Positions 24,401-37,900 of a stretch of 64,000 nucleotides of DNA are shown one piece after another. The DNA is from Myotis daubentonii (lineage: Eukaryota > Chordata > Mammalia > Chiroptera > Vespertilionidae). A program made the translations under genes and the position numbers. The DNA lies in assembly GCF_963259705.1 (NCBI RefSeq), contig NC_081848.1:55610895-55674894 (forward strand), in the 5' to 3' direction. The notes beneath the pieces were generated by a model. That model did not search any database. It was not told the origin of the DNA and was given only the letters and a program-made list of their open reading frames with translations. Every line of letters starts with the position of its first letter. Position 1 is the first letter of the stretch.

Positions 24401-25892
24401 CTGGGGTTGGACTCAGGGTCCCCTAGTTCCACCAGCTCTGACCCCCTGGGATTCTGTGAGGAGCAGGACCAAGCTGGGGTCACTGAAATCTGGCAAATCA
24501 CCAAGCCCAGCTTGTCTGGTGTGACCAATAAAACGCAACTCCACCAGGACGGCCGTGTCCGTCTGTTCTGGTCACTGTTGTGTCCTGGCATCTAGAATTG
24601 CACTTGGCACAGGGGGCGTCCTCAAGGTGTTTGCGGAAGGAAGGGGGGGAGAGGGAGAGGTCGCTCACCTCCCGAGGTTTGGCAGTCGGTGGCTTCTCCA
24701 ACCCTCCACCTGCCCTGGGGAAGAGGGGGCTCGCAGAGGGGCAGCCGGCAGGCAGAGGAGGTGGCCGAGGGGAGGCGGGCGGGCCTGGAGGAGCAGGGCC
24801 TGCTCTCCACAGAGTGCGAGCCGTCCTGTGTCACTGAGAGTGCAGACGGGTGCCGGGTGTCTGTCCCCCATCAGGGCCTCTCTCTGCGTTGACCTTACCA
24901 TGTGGCTCTCTGCAGATCCGGATGTGGTATCCCTGGAGGCAGCGGACAGACCCAACTTCTTCCTCCACGTCACAGCCAACGGGTCTCTGGAACTGGCCAA
25001 GTGGCAGGGCAGCGACGCCTTCCACCACCACGCCTCCTTCTCACTGCACCAGGGGACCTGGCGGGCAGGCCTGGTGGCCCTGGAGTCCCTGGCGGAGCCT
25101 GGCTCTTTCCTTCACGTGTCAGGCCCCACACTGGCCCTGCGGCCATATGGACACTCCGAGGTCTTCCGCCGGGGCACACTCTTCCGCCTTCTGGGTGAGT
25201 GTCCGCCCTGCCATCACCCTCAGCCCCTCAGCCCCTCGCTCAACCGCCCTTCCTGCCCTCTCTTATTCCCCTTCCAATTGCCCCCAAGAGACGGAATCCT
25301 CACTCTCCTGGCACCAGGAGGCCATGTGGGTGCCACCCTGAGGCGGGAAGTGTCCTGGCCTCCATGTTGGTGGCCTGAGGAGTGTGGGCAGCGTGGCTCG
25401 GGGCCCAGCCAGCTTCCCGGGTCCTGCCTACGCCCACAGGCCAGTCACACGTCTAAAAATAGGGCGGCCTTTGTGGAAACACAGGGAGAGTGATCGTGGC
25501 GCTGCTTGCGCAGCTCTCTGGCTCAGGTTTCGTGCTGATGGGGGCACATGCCCGCCCTGCGAGCCGCAGCCTCTCCCTGCCCCCCCCGCCCCACCCCGCC
25601 TGAGGCCCGAGCCCCTGTGATGGGGCAGCACCGTGTCCTTGCCAGCCAGGACTGGAAAGGGTCCCAGGGCTTTGCCATCCCCCTGCCGGTGTGCCTGCCC
25701 CTAATGACTTAGTCTCTGCTTGGACCCGAGAGGGAGTGATCACAGTTTCTTTACCGCTCCAGGCTGGCCTCTCTGACCCGTATGCGCACATGTGTGTTCA
25801 TGCCTGTGAGGGCACCTCCCACTATATGGATGAACCCACACATGTGTAAATGTGTCTCCAGCCAGGCTGTTCACTGATCACCCCCACCCATA

Positions 25893-25945
<53 letters not shown>

Positions 25946-28900
25946 AGGCTGGGCCAGCTCATGCTTACATTCAGCGGTCCTCCAGCCAGTCCACCAAGAA
26001 CCCCACCCAGGACAGAGTCATCGCTGGCTGTGATGGCAGGGCTGTGTCCTGAGGCAGAGCAGGTGAGCCCCCAGGCTCTGAAGCCAGACTGCCTTGGGTT
26101 CGAGTGCTGACCGGGGTCCTCGGCGTTCGAGGAGAACCCCCTCCCTGACTGTTTCTTCACCCGAACCAGGTGGTGTTTGCCTCAGGGTTATTGTGGGCGG
26201 TCGAATGTATCTCATGCGCTTTGCTCCGGGCCTGGTTCATAGTGAAGTTCTCGGTTCTGGTCCCAAGGATCTTGGAAAGAAGGTTTCTTCGCAGGCAGCA
26301 GCAGTGCGGGGGTAGGAAGTCTGGAAGGGGCTGCAGGGCGGGGCCAGGAGCAGAGACCCCCACGTGTGCCAGGGAGGTCTGGGGTCCTGTCTGCCTTGAA
26401 GCCTCGCAGAGGCTACACATGCTTCCCCTGAGGACCCTTCATCAGCCAAGGCCCTGGCCACCCGGCCTTTTATGAGGAACTCTGCCCCGGGAGAGTTTAA
26501 CTTCCCCAGCAGCTTGTGTGCCTCAGCTTCTTCATCTATAAAATGGGAATAATAATAATGCTACTTCGTAAGGTTATTGTGAGGATGAATGAGTGCATAC
26601 TGTGTGAAATGTTGAGTATCCTACTTGGTGCTATTTGAGTCAGCTGTTGTTATTATTAGTAGCCCACGTTACTAGGGGCAACAAAGACAGCGCTCAGACA
26701 AACTCCACGCACCCCGTCTCAGACTGGCTACTTCACGGAGGCCCTCTGGGAACAGGGGGGGGGGGGGCGGGGTAGGGCTTGTAAAGAACAGCTCTCCTTG
26801 TCTGGGGCCAGATGCCCCACAGGGCCTTGGCTGAGAGGGGAGGAGATTCCCCAACCCCTCCCTCACCCTCAGGGGAAAGCCTCCTGGCTCCCTGGAGGTC
26901 TGCAGTGGCCTGGCCAGAGGCAGAGCAGGAAGGATGGGGTTGTGTCCTGGGGTACAGAGCAAGCCTGACCACCAAGGTCTCAGAGGGGTAGGGTGACGGG
27001 CAGCCTTATGGAGAGATCAGGGATCACAGCCTTCTCTTCAGTCACCCCTCAAAGCCCAATGCCAATGCCTGCTCCATAGCACCCCCTTCCTCAGCCCTTC
27101 CACCAAGTTTCCTGACCCCCCTCCAAGGATCCTCCAGGCCCTCACCCCAACTCTCAGCGACAGTGTCCCCTGAGGTTGGCTTTTATTTATTTGTCCCCAC
27201 TTTTCCCGCATGAGTCCATTTGTCTCTTCCACGGGTGGGCGGGCGGGCGTGGGCTGAGCTGGATTGCTTCTGTGCTCTGGCACTGACGCCCCGTCCTCAG
27301 ACTCTGGGGCGGGTGACTTTCCAGATGCCAAGCCATCGGGGGCTGCCTACCCCATCTGCGAGTGGCGCTACGATGCCTGTGCTAGCCCCTGCTTCCAAAC
27401 CTGCCGGGACCCCGGGGCAGCCAGCTGCCAGGATGTGCCCAGGTGAGATGGCATGGCATCAAGGTATGCGCATTAGCCTGTAGAGGAGCGGTTCTCAACC
27501 TGTGGGTCATGACCCCTATGGCGGTTGAATGACCCTTTCACAGGGGTCGCCTAAGACCATCCTGCATATCAGATATTTACATTACGATTCATAACAGTAG
27601 CAACATTACAGTTATGAAGTAGCAACGAAAATAATTTTATGGTTGTGGTCACATGAAGAACTGTACTTGAAGGGCCAGAGAACCACTGCTGTAGAGCATA
27701 CATATGTGGAAATGGGTTTTTATGTCATCTGTGGGCAGAGGCATAAGCATGTATTGAGGTGTGTGTGTACTCACATATACTTATATACACATGTGTGCTG
27801 TGTGTATGAGGGGTGTGTACCAGATGAATGTGCCTCATCTGAGCATATGTGAATATCTGTGCACAATGTGCGTATAGCTGAGCCCTGTGTGTGTTTGTGT
27901 GTACAAGGTGTGCCTGGGCTTGTACAGCTGTGTGCACGCATGTGTCTGTGCTGCGTGTGTTTGGGTGTTGGTGCAGCTGTGTGCATGAGCGTGTGTGCAC
28001 TGATGTTTGTAGTGGTCTGTGTGGATGTGTATGTTTATCTGTGTGAATATTTTTGAGTCCTGCAGGCATGGGGGTGTGTGTGAGAATGTGCCTGGATAGA
28101 GGCACAGGTGAGCACATGCAAGGGAGCGCACAGTGTGTGCTTAGCTGGACCTTGTTTGTGTGTTTCCCTCTCGGTCTGAGGGCAGGATGTGCAGCATGCA
28201 TGTTGGGGTATGTGTGCTTCTGTGTGATATGTGACAGGATATGGAGGTTCATGGGAGTGTGTACATGATAAGAGCACACACACATCATAAGAAAGGACGA
28301 GGCCCGTGCTCAATGCAGGTGAAAAGAGCTGACCCTCTCACATTCCGGACCACTAACCCTCCCTGCTCTGTCCCCAGGGTGGAAGGCTGTGTGCCGGCAT
28401 GCCCCACCCCCAAGGTCCTGGATGAAGTCACACAGAGATGCGTCTACGTGGAGGACTGTGAGTGGCCGGCATTTCTCATCCCTCCCTCAGATTCGCTGTA
28501 AACCCCAGGGTCTCATGGACCCGTCATACCCAGACCTCCCAGGTCCCTGGATAGGCCGGGTCAGCAGAGGAGCCTCTGGAAGAACATTCACTGTAGAGCA
28601 GGCTGAGACCTCATCCAGCCCATTCTCCCAATTTCACAGAGGAAAAATGAGGCCCAGAGTAAGGAAGGGACTGGCTTGAAGTCACGCGGCAGAGCCCAGA
28701 CCCGCTGGCTCTTCTGAGTCACCCACGTGGCAGAGGCCGGGGGTTGGTCAGGCAGCCTAACCAGCCGTGGGAAGCTGTCTTCCCCGCTCACCTCGGGTGC
28801 CCATCTGACCCCAGCCCTGCACAGTGTGACCCCTGGGCAGCAGTCACCCCACCCTCTGAGCCTCTTCTCTCGTCTGCCCCAGGTGTGGAGCCTGCAGTTC

Positions 28901-31900
28901 TGGCTCCCACGGAGGCCCGTGGCAACGAGACCCTGCCTCCGAGTCAAGAGCTGCCCACCCCCAGGGACCAGGAGCTGCAGTTCCCACAGGACACGCCCGG
29001 GGCCCCCTCCCACAGGCCGGCATTCACCCCAGCTGCCCCGCCCACCACGGCCCTGAACCCATCCCTGGCAGCCACTGAGGGGCCACCGCTGCCTCCAGCC
29101 CCTACCCAGGAGCCCCTGAGGGTCACGGCATCTAACCTCCCTGCCCATGCCACAGGGGCCCCGGCCAGCAAGGGAGTGACCGCCAGCCTCCCCAGCACCC
29201 CGCACGCCCCAAGGTCCTCATCCCTCCCCCATTTGCGGCAGATGTCCACACCTGGCATGGGGTTGGGTGCCATGGAGACGACCAGGGTAACCATGACCTT
29301 TGCAGGGAGCCCCAACATTACAGTCTCCTCCCAGTCACCCCCTGCACCTCGCTTCCCACTCATGACCAAAGCAGTGACGGTCCCAGGCCCTGGCTCCTTG
29401 CCTGTTAGGACGACACCCCTACAGGCCTTGCCCAGCCTGGGCTTGCCTGCAGGTCCCTCCTCCAGGCCTGTGGCTTCCCCTGCAGTGACCTCCAGGCCTC
29501 CCACTTCCTCACAGTCCCACGAGACTTGGCTGACACCTGCAGTAACAAAGGTCACAAACAGGACAGGGATCCCCCAGTCCATACAGACCCAGCCCATTCC
29601 CAGTCCCAGCAGCCCCCCAGCCAAGCCTGGGGCAGCAGCAGAACAAGCTCCTGTCAGCCCTGTGGCGACCCAGGGAGTGGAGATGATGCCACCCACAGAG
29701 AAGGTCCACCTGGGGCCAGGCCAGCCCACGGGCCTGCTGCCATCCCCACTTCCCAGCCCACTCCCCACTGCCCCGCCCCACCCCTCTGGGCACACCACCA
29801 CAGCCACCAGGCCTCCAGTGCCACCCCCAGGGACTCTGGCTGCCACTGGCCTGTCCACAGTTGCCCATGGGCTGGGGGCCACACCCTTCGTATCTCCGGA
29901 GTCAACTCGACCCCCCCAGCTCCTCTCTGGCCTACCCCCCGACACCAGCCTACCCCTGGCCAAGGTGGGCACATCTGCCCCAGTGGCCACTCCTGGCCCT
30001 GAGGGCCCTGTCATCACCCCTCCACTCCAGCAGCAGGCCACATCTCCCGCCATGGCCACGACTCCATCTGCTCAGCCCCTCAGCCCTGCACGGCCTCTCA
30101 CCCCAGCTATGGTGGCCCAGGTGCACCCACCCAGTCACACAACCCCTCCGGCAGCAGGCACAGTTCCAGGCCCGCTTCTGGGAGCCACATTGCCAACCTC
30201 TGGAGTGGTGACTGTGGCCGAGGGGGTGGCCTCCACAGTATCTGTTGCCCCACGAAAGAGCACCACGGAGAAGACGGCCATCCTGTCCAAGCAGGTGTCT
30301 CTGCCCACCTGGGTGCACGGCTCTGCCCAGGAGGGGCCCACAGCGCTCACGCCTGCTGTGGCCCACACTCTTGCTACCTTGGTGACCGAGGCCAAGGATC
30401 CCTGGGCCAGCACAGGGCCACTGGTGCCCACATCCCATCCCCTGAGCCCTGTCTCGGCCAGGACCGCCTCCCGAGAGAGCTCACTGGTTCTGCTCCCTCA
30501 ACTCCCTGAGGCCCATGGAACCTCGGCAGGACCTCGGCCCCCCGCAGGGCCAGTGGGAGAGGCCACCACGGAGCAGTCCGGGCGCTCGGCCCCAGTCCAG
30601 AGCATCTCCGAGGGCTCAGCCGTGGCCTTGGCCACCACCACTGAGGCCAACGCATCTGCCATGTGTGTCGTGAGTGTTTTGTCAGGTTTCTGGCCTCCTG
30701 TATATGGACCCTCTATGCCTTCCCTCCTCCCATGCCACTGGGCTTGGGCACCACCACACTCACATACCTGGGCTAGGGGCAAGTCCTATAGAAGCTTCTT
30801 AAGCAGCGGCCAGGCTACAAGATGGGGTCTAGTCACTGCCTTCACCCCTTCCCCATGCTCCTGGAGCCTGAAAAGTTCTCCAGGCTCCTCTGGGCCCCTG
30901 ATACCATATCAGGGTCACACTGTGCCCCAAAGGGGTCCCAGGGGCTAATTGGATGGCTTGGTGTGATATCCAGGTATAACAACATGGGTATGCCAGTGTG
31001 CATGTTTGTGTCTGGGTGCCTGCATGGGACTGTGTATGCACATTTGTGTTCATGTATGTGAGACTCTGAACACTCAGAGATCTGTATGTGTGATACATGA
31101 TGCTGAGAGACTGTCTTTGTGCATTTGTGAGATGGATGGATGGATAGATAGATAGGTAGATAGATAGATAGATAGATAGAGTGTGGGAGGGGTGCTTGTG
31201 GGAGGGGTGCTTGGGCTTCTCTGAGTCTGAGCTAGTGTGTCTGCACACTGTGTACCTGGGGATCTCAGCACAGACCAGGCAGATATGCAGAGACTTGGGG
31301 AGTCAGTCCTCTGACCCTCAGTCTCATTCACAGCCCAGCCCCAGGCCCGGATGAGTTGGGTAGATGGAGAATGAGGGCTCCATTCCCTGGTAGGTTTACC
31401 TCAGGGTCTCCTCCTGCTAGAACCTGCATCTGAAAGGATTCCGGGCCCTCATGGCTTCAGGCTGGGTGGGCTGGGGGTGAGCGGCTGTGGCTTCTAGCCT
31501 GGGCCCTCACACGTCCCTTCACCCTGTGCCCAGCCAATCGCGGAGGAGGACTGTATCCGCCACATCTGCCTGGAGGATCAGCTGATCCGGGTGAACCTGA
31601 CTCAGCACTGTCCCCAGGGTGCTGCACCCCTTCACTGTGGGGTCCTGGGCCTCTCAGTGAGAGTGGGCGGGGACCGCTGCTGCCCCTTCTGGGAATGTGC
31701 CTGTGAGTCTGGGGTCCTCTGGAGCCTCCCTTGTCCTCGTACTGTGTCCTCCTGTACCTCTGCTCCAGCCTGATTTCTACCTCTGACCTGGTGCTTCCCA
31801 GCCTTAGAGTAACCCTGACCTGAAAATGACCTCCCGTGGGACCTCTTGTCTCAGTGCGACCCTTGACCTGGCAGATTTCCTACCCTAGCAATCTCTGTGT

Positions 31901-34900
31901 GACCCTCTAGCCCCCAGGGCCTCTGCATCGCCCAGGAAAAGGCCCAGGCACCGGCTCTGTGTTCCTACGCAGCCTTGGCCTTGAAGGCACCTGTTTATTC
32001 TTTTTGTCCCCTGCCCTCCCGCAGGCCGATGCTCCATCTTCCCTGATCTGAGCTTTGTGACCTTCGATGGGAGCCATGCAGCCCTGTTCAAGGAGGCCAT
32101 CTACACCCTCAGCCAGAGCCCAGACGAAGTGGTCACCGTCCACGTCCTCGACTGCAAAAGCGCCAACCTGGTGACTGCCTGCTTCTTTCTGCCCGCACTT
32201 GGGGCTATGACTAGGCCTGGAGGGGGGTTAGCAGTGAGTTGGGTTTTGAGGCGGTGAGGACAGATGCGGAAGCTCTGTCTCCCAGGGGTCTCCTGAAATG
32301 GGTGCGTGGGGAAAGAGTCAGGGGCGTCTGCCACCTGCTGGCCTTTCCTGGGGCCTGTGCCATCCCCAGCTTGTCCCAGCTTCCTAGGCATGTGCATAGG
32401 ATCTGGGATGCCATTCCAGGGATGTGGCCTGGTCAAGGGTGCCAGCTGCAGGGAATCCCCACTAGGATGCCCCATGAGCCAGGTGGAGGAGGCCGGGTTC
32501 TTTGTTTGTTCATTGTGGCTGAGCTTGCATGGAGGTCAGGTAGAGCCAAAAATGTTCTATGGCAGCCGTGGGCAACCTACAGCCCGCGGACCGGATCCGG
32601 CCCGTTTGAAATGAATAAAACTATTGAAATAAAAGACCGTACCCTTTTATGTAATGATGTTTACTTTGAATTTATATTAGTTCACACAAACACTCCATCC
32701 ATGCTTTTGTTCCGGCCCTCCGTCCAGTTTAAGAACCCATTGTGGCCCTCGAGTCAAAAAGTTTGCCCACCCCTGTTCTATGGATTCTGCCCCGTTGCAC
32801 AGCCCCAATGGTGCCGCTGGCATGTGTTGGGAGAGGAGTCAGGGACGGGGGCGGAGGGTGCTCACACTTGCTCACCAGGATGGGAGGCAGGACGGGGCTC
32901 CAAGCTGATGGGTTGATGGGGGCTGGGATGTCTCTGCAGGGGCACCTGAACTGGCCCCCGTTCTGTCTGGTGATGCTGAATGTGACTCACCTGGCCTATC
33001 AGGTCACCATTGATCGCTTCAACCGGAAGGTGAGTCCATCAAAGAGCCGGTCCTCCGGGGCCGGGCAGCAGTCAGTGGAGGGCCGGGGCGTCCAGGGGTG
33101 GAGGGGCCTGAGGCTTATTCATGGTTGGTACCTGGGTGGGGAAGTACAATTTTAAGAAAAACAATGCAAAATTAAGTATATTTGGAAGGGGTCTTAATTA
33201 GAATACTTTGGCCACCGTACTGTCAAGCAAGGAAGAGTACCGGGAGGAATACTGTGACAGAAGAAGTTAGAGGGGCAAGAAACAATGACGTTCATGACTG
33301 TGGTTAACTATCTGACTTCCGCACTTTGGCTCTGAGGGATTCTGTCTTAGTGGTCAGCGCAGAGATGGGGAGACCCCAGAGAGGAGTGCCCGGCCCAGAG
33401 GCTGGGGGTTTGGGGAAGATCTCCCAGAAGAAATTATCTGAGCAGAAGCAGGAAAGAAGAGAGTGATTAGAGGGACCCAGAATTTAATTTGCCCATAGAG
33501 ATGTGGCCTGCTTCTAGATGTTGCACTTCTGGCTTCATTGTCGTGTGCTCATAAAACCTCCACGGAACTCTTCTGTGCACCTTGGACTGTGTCTTGGCTG
33601 CCGGTGCCTGAAACAGAGCCTGTCACAGAGAGGGCGCTTAATAACTGTTGTTGGATAATTGGAGGGATGGATGGATGGATGGATGGATGGATGGATGACC
33701 AAGCTGTGCTCACATTCAGCACAACCCCTCCCCCCTTTAAGGTGACAGTGGACTCACAGCCTGTACGGCCCCCCGTGAGCAGGTATGGGTTCAGAATTGA
33801 GGACACAGGCCACATGTACGTAATCCGGACGCCGTCACACATCCTGATCCAGTGGCTCCACAGCTCGGGACTCATGATCCTGGAGGCCAGCAAAGCCAGC
33901 GAGGCCCAGGGCCGAGGCCTGTGCGGTGAGGTGGGACCCAGCTGGGGGCAGGGGGCTGCTTCCTGGGTCCGCCCCTGCCCCCCAGACACGGGTTCCCCTG
34001 TACCAGGGAAGGCTGGGACAGAGTGTCAGGCCAGAGTGGGGATCAGGAGAGCTGCCAGGCAGAGACCCAACGTCCCTAATGTCTTCTATTCTGGAACTGA
34101 AGCTGCCAGCAGGGAGATGGCTCGGGGCTCTGGCCTCGGCCAGTTGTCGCTTCCGGCAGGATTGTCTGTCAGCTTCCCTGGTGGCTCCCTAATACCAGAT
34201 AATCCTTCCAGCCCGCGTATGCCTGAGCACTCCACAAAGCACTTCCACGCTCCGATCGCACTTACTCCAGGTCATCCACACAATAGCCCTGAGAGGTGGT
34301 CATTGAACTAAAGAAGGAAGGGGGCTCAGAGGGGTTAAGTGGCTTGCTTAAGATCACACAGCAGAGCTGCCACACACATAGAGCTAGTGTTCTTAGACCA
34401 CAGCATGATTGCCCTTGGCCCGTGCCCTAGGGGACCAGTGTATTTTGATAAGCAAACTTGGACTCAGGAGGAATTCGAGTATGGACTGCTACTCCTTGAA
34501 GGGGCAGGGGACTCCATGACAGACTGCCCTGATTATGGTGATGGACGACATAGGGATACTTACACACACACACACTTACGGCCTCCATCCGTAAGTCTGC
34601 TCCCGTTTTGTTCATTCACACTCACGCTCCTGTAGTCAAAATGCCCTCTACACTTAGACTAACACATGTAAGTCTGCTTCCTGATGGTTCTTTCATTTGT
34701 GCAACATATAGTTACCAGGTACCAGTCACTGGGGGCAGAACAGGAGGCAAAAAAGACAAACCTCCTGTTTGGTGGAACTTCTATTTTTACTGATACAAGC
34801 ATCTCTCCTTGCACACAACAGCACCAGCAGCACCAGCACCACCAGCACCCTTTTCTCACCTGTTCTACTGCTCACACCTGGCAGAGTGCTGTGGTCAGCG

Positions 34901-37900
34901 GTAACTGGGCAGGCCAACTCCTCCGTAGGGTCGCTCTGTGACACCCTTCAGTGACGCAATGCCACGACCAAAAATATGACCTTTGGGACCATCGATAAAA
35001 TTTTATTAAATGAGGCTTTATATTCACAAAGCTGGTGGCTGGAAGTGTCAGAGCAGAAGACAGCTAAGTTACCCAAACCAACACTTGGTACCATGGCCAC
35101 TCTGCTAGGCATGGGGGATACCGAGTGAGAATATTGTGAGAATTGGGAAGGTCATGGATGGTGCATTAAAGGGGTCCTTGAAGGGAGTATTTCAGGCAGA
35201 GGGAGCTGCCTGAGCAAAGTCAAGGGCAGGGAGGGAAGTGTGTGTCTGATGCCCAGAGTATGAGAGAGAAGCTGGAAGTTAAGGCCACGCTAGAGGTTAT
35301 GACAGGTAAACCTCAGCCCCCTCCCTCACCCAGTGCCTTCACACACAGTTTATTTCCTGCACACATAAATTCCCCAATGGAGGTTCCTCCCATCTTGTGG
35401 CGCTGCCATTTCAACACGAGCTTCCAACTCCACAGAAGGAAAGCGTTGGGAAATGTTTATGGGCCAGGTCTGGACGTAGTGCCATCACCTTCACTCGGGT
35501 TTCATCGCCTCAGTCAATGACTCAGTCACATGGTCTCAACAACTGCAAGGGAGCCTGGGAAAAATAAGCTAGCAGATTGCCCAGGCAGAAGAAGAAACAG
35601 GTGTGACAACTAGCTAGCCATCTCTGTTAAAGCAGACATTTTTTAAAAAATATTTTTATTGATTTTTTACACAGAGGAAGGGAGAAGGATAGAGAGTTAA
35701 AAACATCGATCAGCTGCTTCCTGCACACCCCCTACTGGGGATGTGCCCGCAACCACGGTACATGCCCCTGACCGGAATCGAACGTGAGACCCTTCAGTCT
35801 GCAGGCCGACGCTCTATCCACTGAGCCAAATCGGTCAGGTCAAGCAGATATTTTTGAAGTAACTTTTAACTTCCATATAATGTCAAACTTCAAGGTTACA
35901 AAAATAGTATAAGGAACTCCCATGTACTATTTACTCAAATTTACCAAGTATTCACATTTTGCCGCATTTGCTTCTCTCTCTGTATACTAAGATATAGATA
36001 GATATAGAGATAGCAATAGAGATAGATATACTGTGTGTGTGTATTTGTATCAATGCACTTTTCTGTGCATATGCAATCCTATCTAATAAAAGAGAAAAAT
36101 GGTAATTGGCGTACGACGATACCCTTTTCATTGGCTAATCAGGGCTATATGCAAATTAACTGCCAACTAAGATTGGCAGTTAACTGCCAACAAGATGGCG
36201 GTTAATTTGCATATGTAGGCACAATGCAGGGAGGCGAAAGGGAAAGCAGGAAGAAGCCCCCTGCCACTGACAGTGATCAGAAACCCAGGGGGGAGCTAAG
36301 AGCTGGGGGGCAGGGCAAAGGCGGCCCTGGGGCCGCCTTTGCCCTGCCCCCCAGCCATGATCAGAGAATCAGGTGCCTTTTCCGCCCTGGCCAGTGATAG
36401 CAGGAAGTAGGGATGGAGCCAGCAATGGGAGCTGGGCACGGTCGAAGCTGGCAGTCTCAGGAGCTAGGGGTCCCTTGCCTGGGCCTAAAGCGGAGCCCAC
36501 GATCGTGGGGCCGCTGCAGCTGCAGGTCCCCGCTGCCCGAGCCGGAAGCCTCAGCCAGAGGCGTTAGGCCTGGGCAGGGGCGGAGCCTGCAACTGCGGGG
36601 AGCTGGGGGTCCCCTGCCCAGGCCTGACACCTCTGCCGGAGGCCTCAGGCCTGGTCAAGGGGCCGATCCGGTGATTGGTGATCAGAGGGTGATGAGGGTC
36701 AACTCCTCTGGCCGAGGCATCAGGCCTGGGCAGGGGGCTGAGCCGGGGATTGGGGGGATATGATGGTCCCCTTGCCCAGGCCTGAAGCCTGGGTCAGAGG
36801 CGTCAGGCTTGGGGGGGGGGTGGAGCAAGCGATCAGAGGGAGATGGGGGTCCCCTGCCCAGGCATGATTCCTGGGCCAACGGCCTCAGGCCTTGGCGGGG
36901 GCCGGAGCCAGTGATCAGGGGGAGATGGGGGTCCCCTGTCCAAGCCTGACACCTCTGGCGGAGGCATCAGGCCTGGGCAAGGGGCCGATCAGGCGATTGG
37001 AGGATGATGGGGGTCTACGCCTGAGGGCTCCCAGTATGTGAGAGGGGGCAGGCTGGGCTGAGGGACACTCCCCACACACACACCCAGTGCACGAATTTCG
37101 TGCACCGGGCCCCTAGTTTATATATATGCATTTTTCCTGCACCATTTGAAAATACTTTTGTATCCCTAAATACTTGGGCATGTATTTAGAACAAAGACAT
37201 TTTCTTACATAGCAGGTTTGTTAGCTTCTCTGGGCTTCATTTTCCTCACCTATAAAATGGGATAATACTAATACCAGCCTCAAAGACTTGTTCTGAGGAA
37301 TATGCAAAGTGACAGCTGAGGACCTGGGAGTGTGGTGACTATTGTGGCTGTTGGCTAATTCTGCCCCCTTCAGGTATCTGTGATGGGGATGCAACCAATG
37401 ACCTCACCCTGGAGGATGGTTCTGTGGTGGGCGAGGACGAGGACCCTGCTCCCTTTCTGGACAGCTGGCAGGTGCCCAGTTCCCTGACCTCCGTGGGCCA
37501 GACCCGCTTCCGCCCAGACAGCTGTGCCACGGCTGACTGCTCTCCCTGCATCCGCATGGTGTCCAACCGCACCTTCAGCGCCTGCCACAGCTTTGTATGT
37601 GCCACCTGGGTTCAGAATGGGGGGACCCCCTTGGCTGAGAATGGCCAGGAAGGGAGGGGCAGATCTGGGTGAGCTCCCCAGAGGTCTTATTTGGGACCAG
37701 ATTGGGTGTCTGTTAGAGGCTCATTGTCGCCCCCAGGCAGTGCTAGGGAGAGCTGGGCCCCGGGATGTGGGGAATCCAGGGAGGCAGCACTGCCTGATAC
37801 GTGTGCCCAGGTCTCTCCAGAGTCGTTCTGTGAGCTGTGGATCCGGGACACCAAGTACGTGCAGCAGCCCTGCGTGGCACTGACGGTGTACGTGGCTATG

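Noticed and set aside
27725..28288. 187-residue His/Thr-rich frame on the - strand
   Set aside because: A by-product of the TG-rich low-complexity region.
28944..30059. 371-residue frame antisense to the mucin-like exon
   Set aside because: A GC-rich, stop-poor shadow of the Pro/Thr/Ser codons; no domain or splice support.
28744..30948. 734-residue open frame starting with ATG at 28744
   Set aside because: It runs from intron through the real acceptor at 28882, the mucin-like exon and the donor at 30670. Only 28883-30669 is coding.
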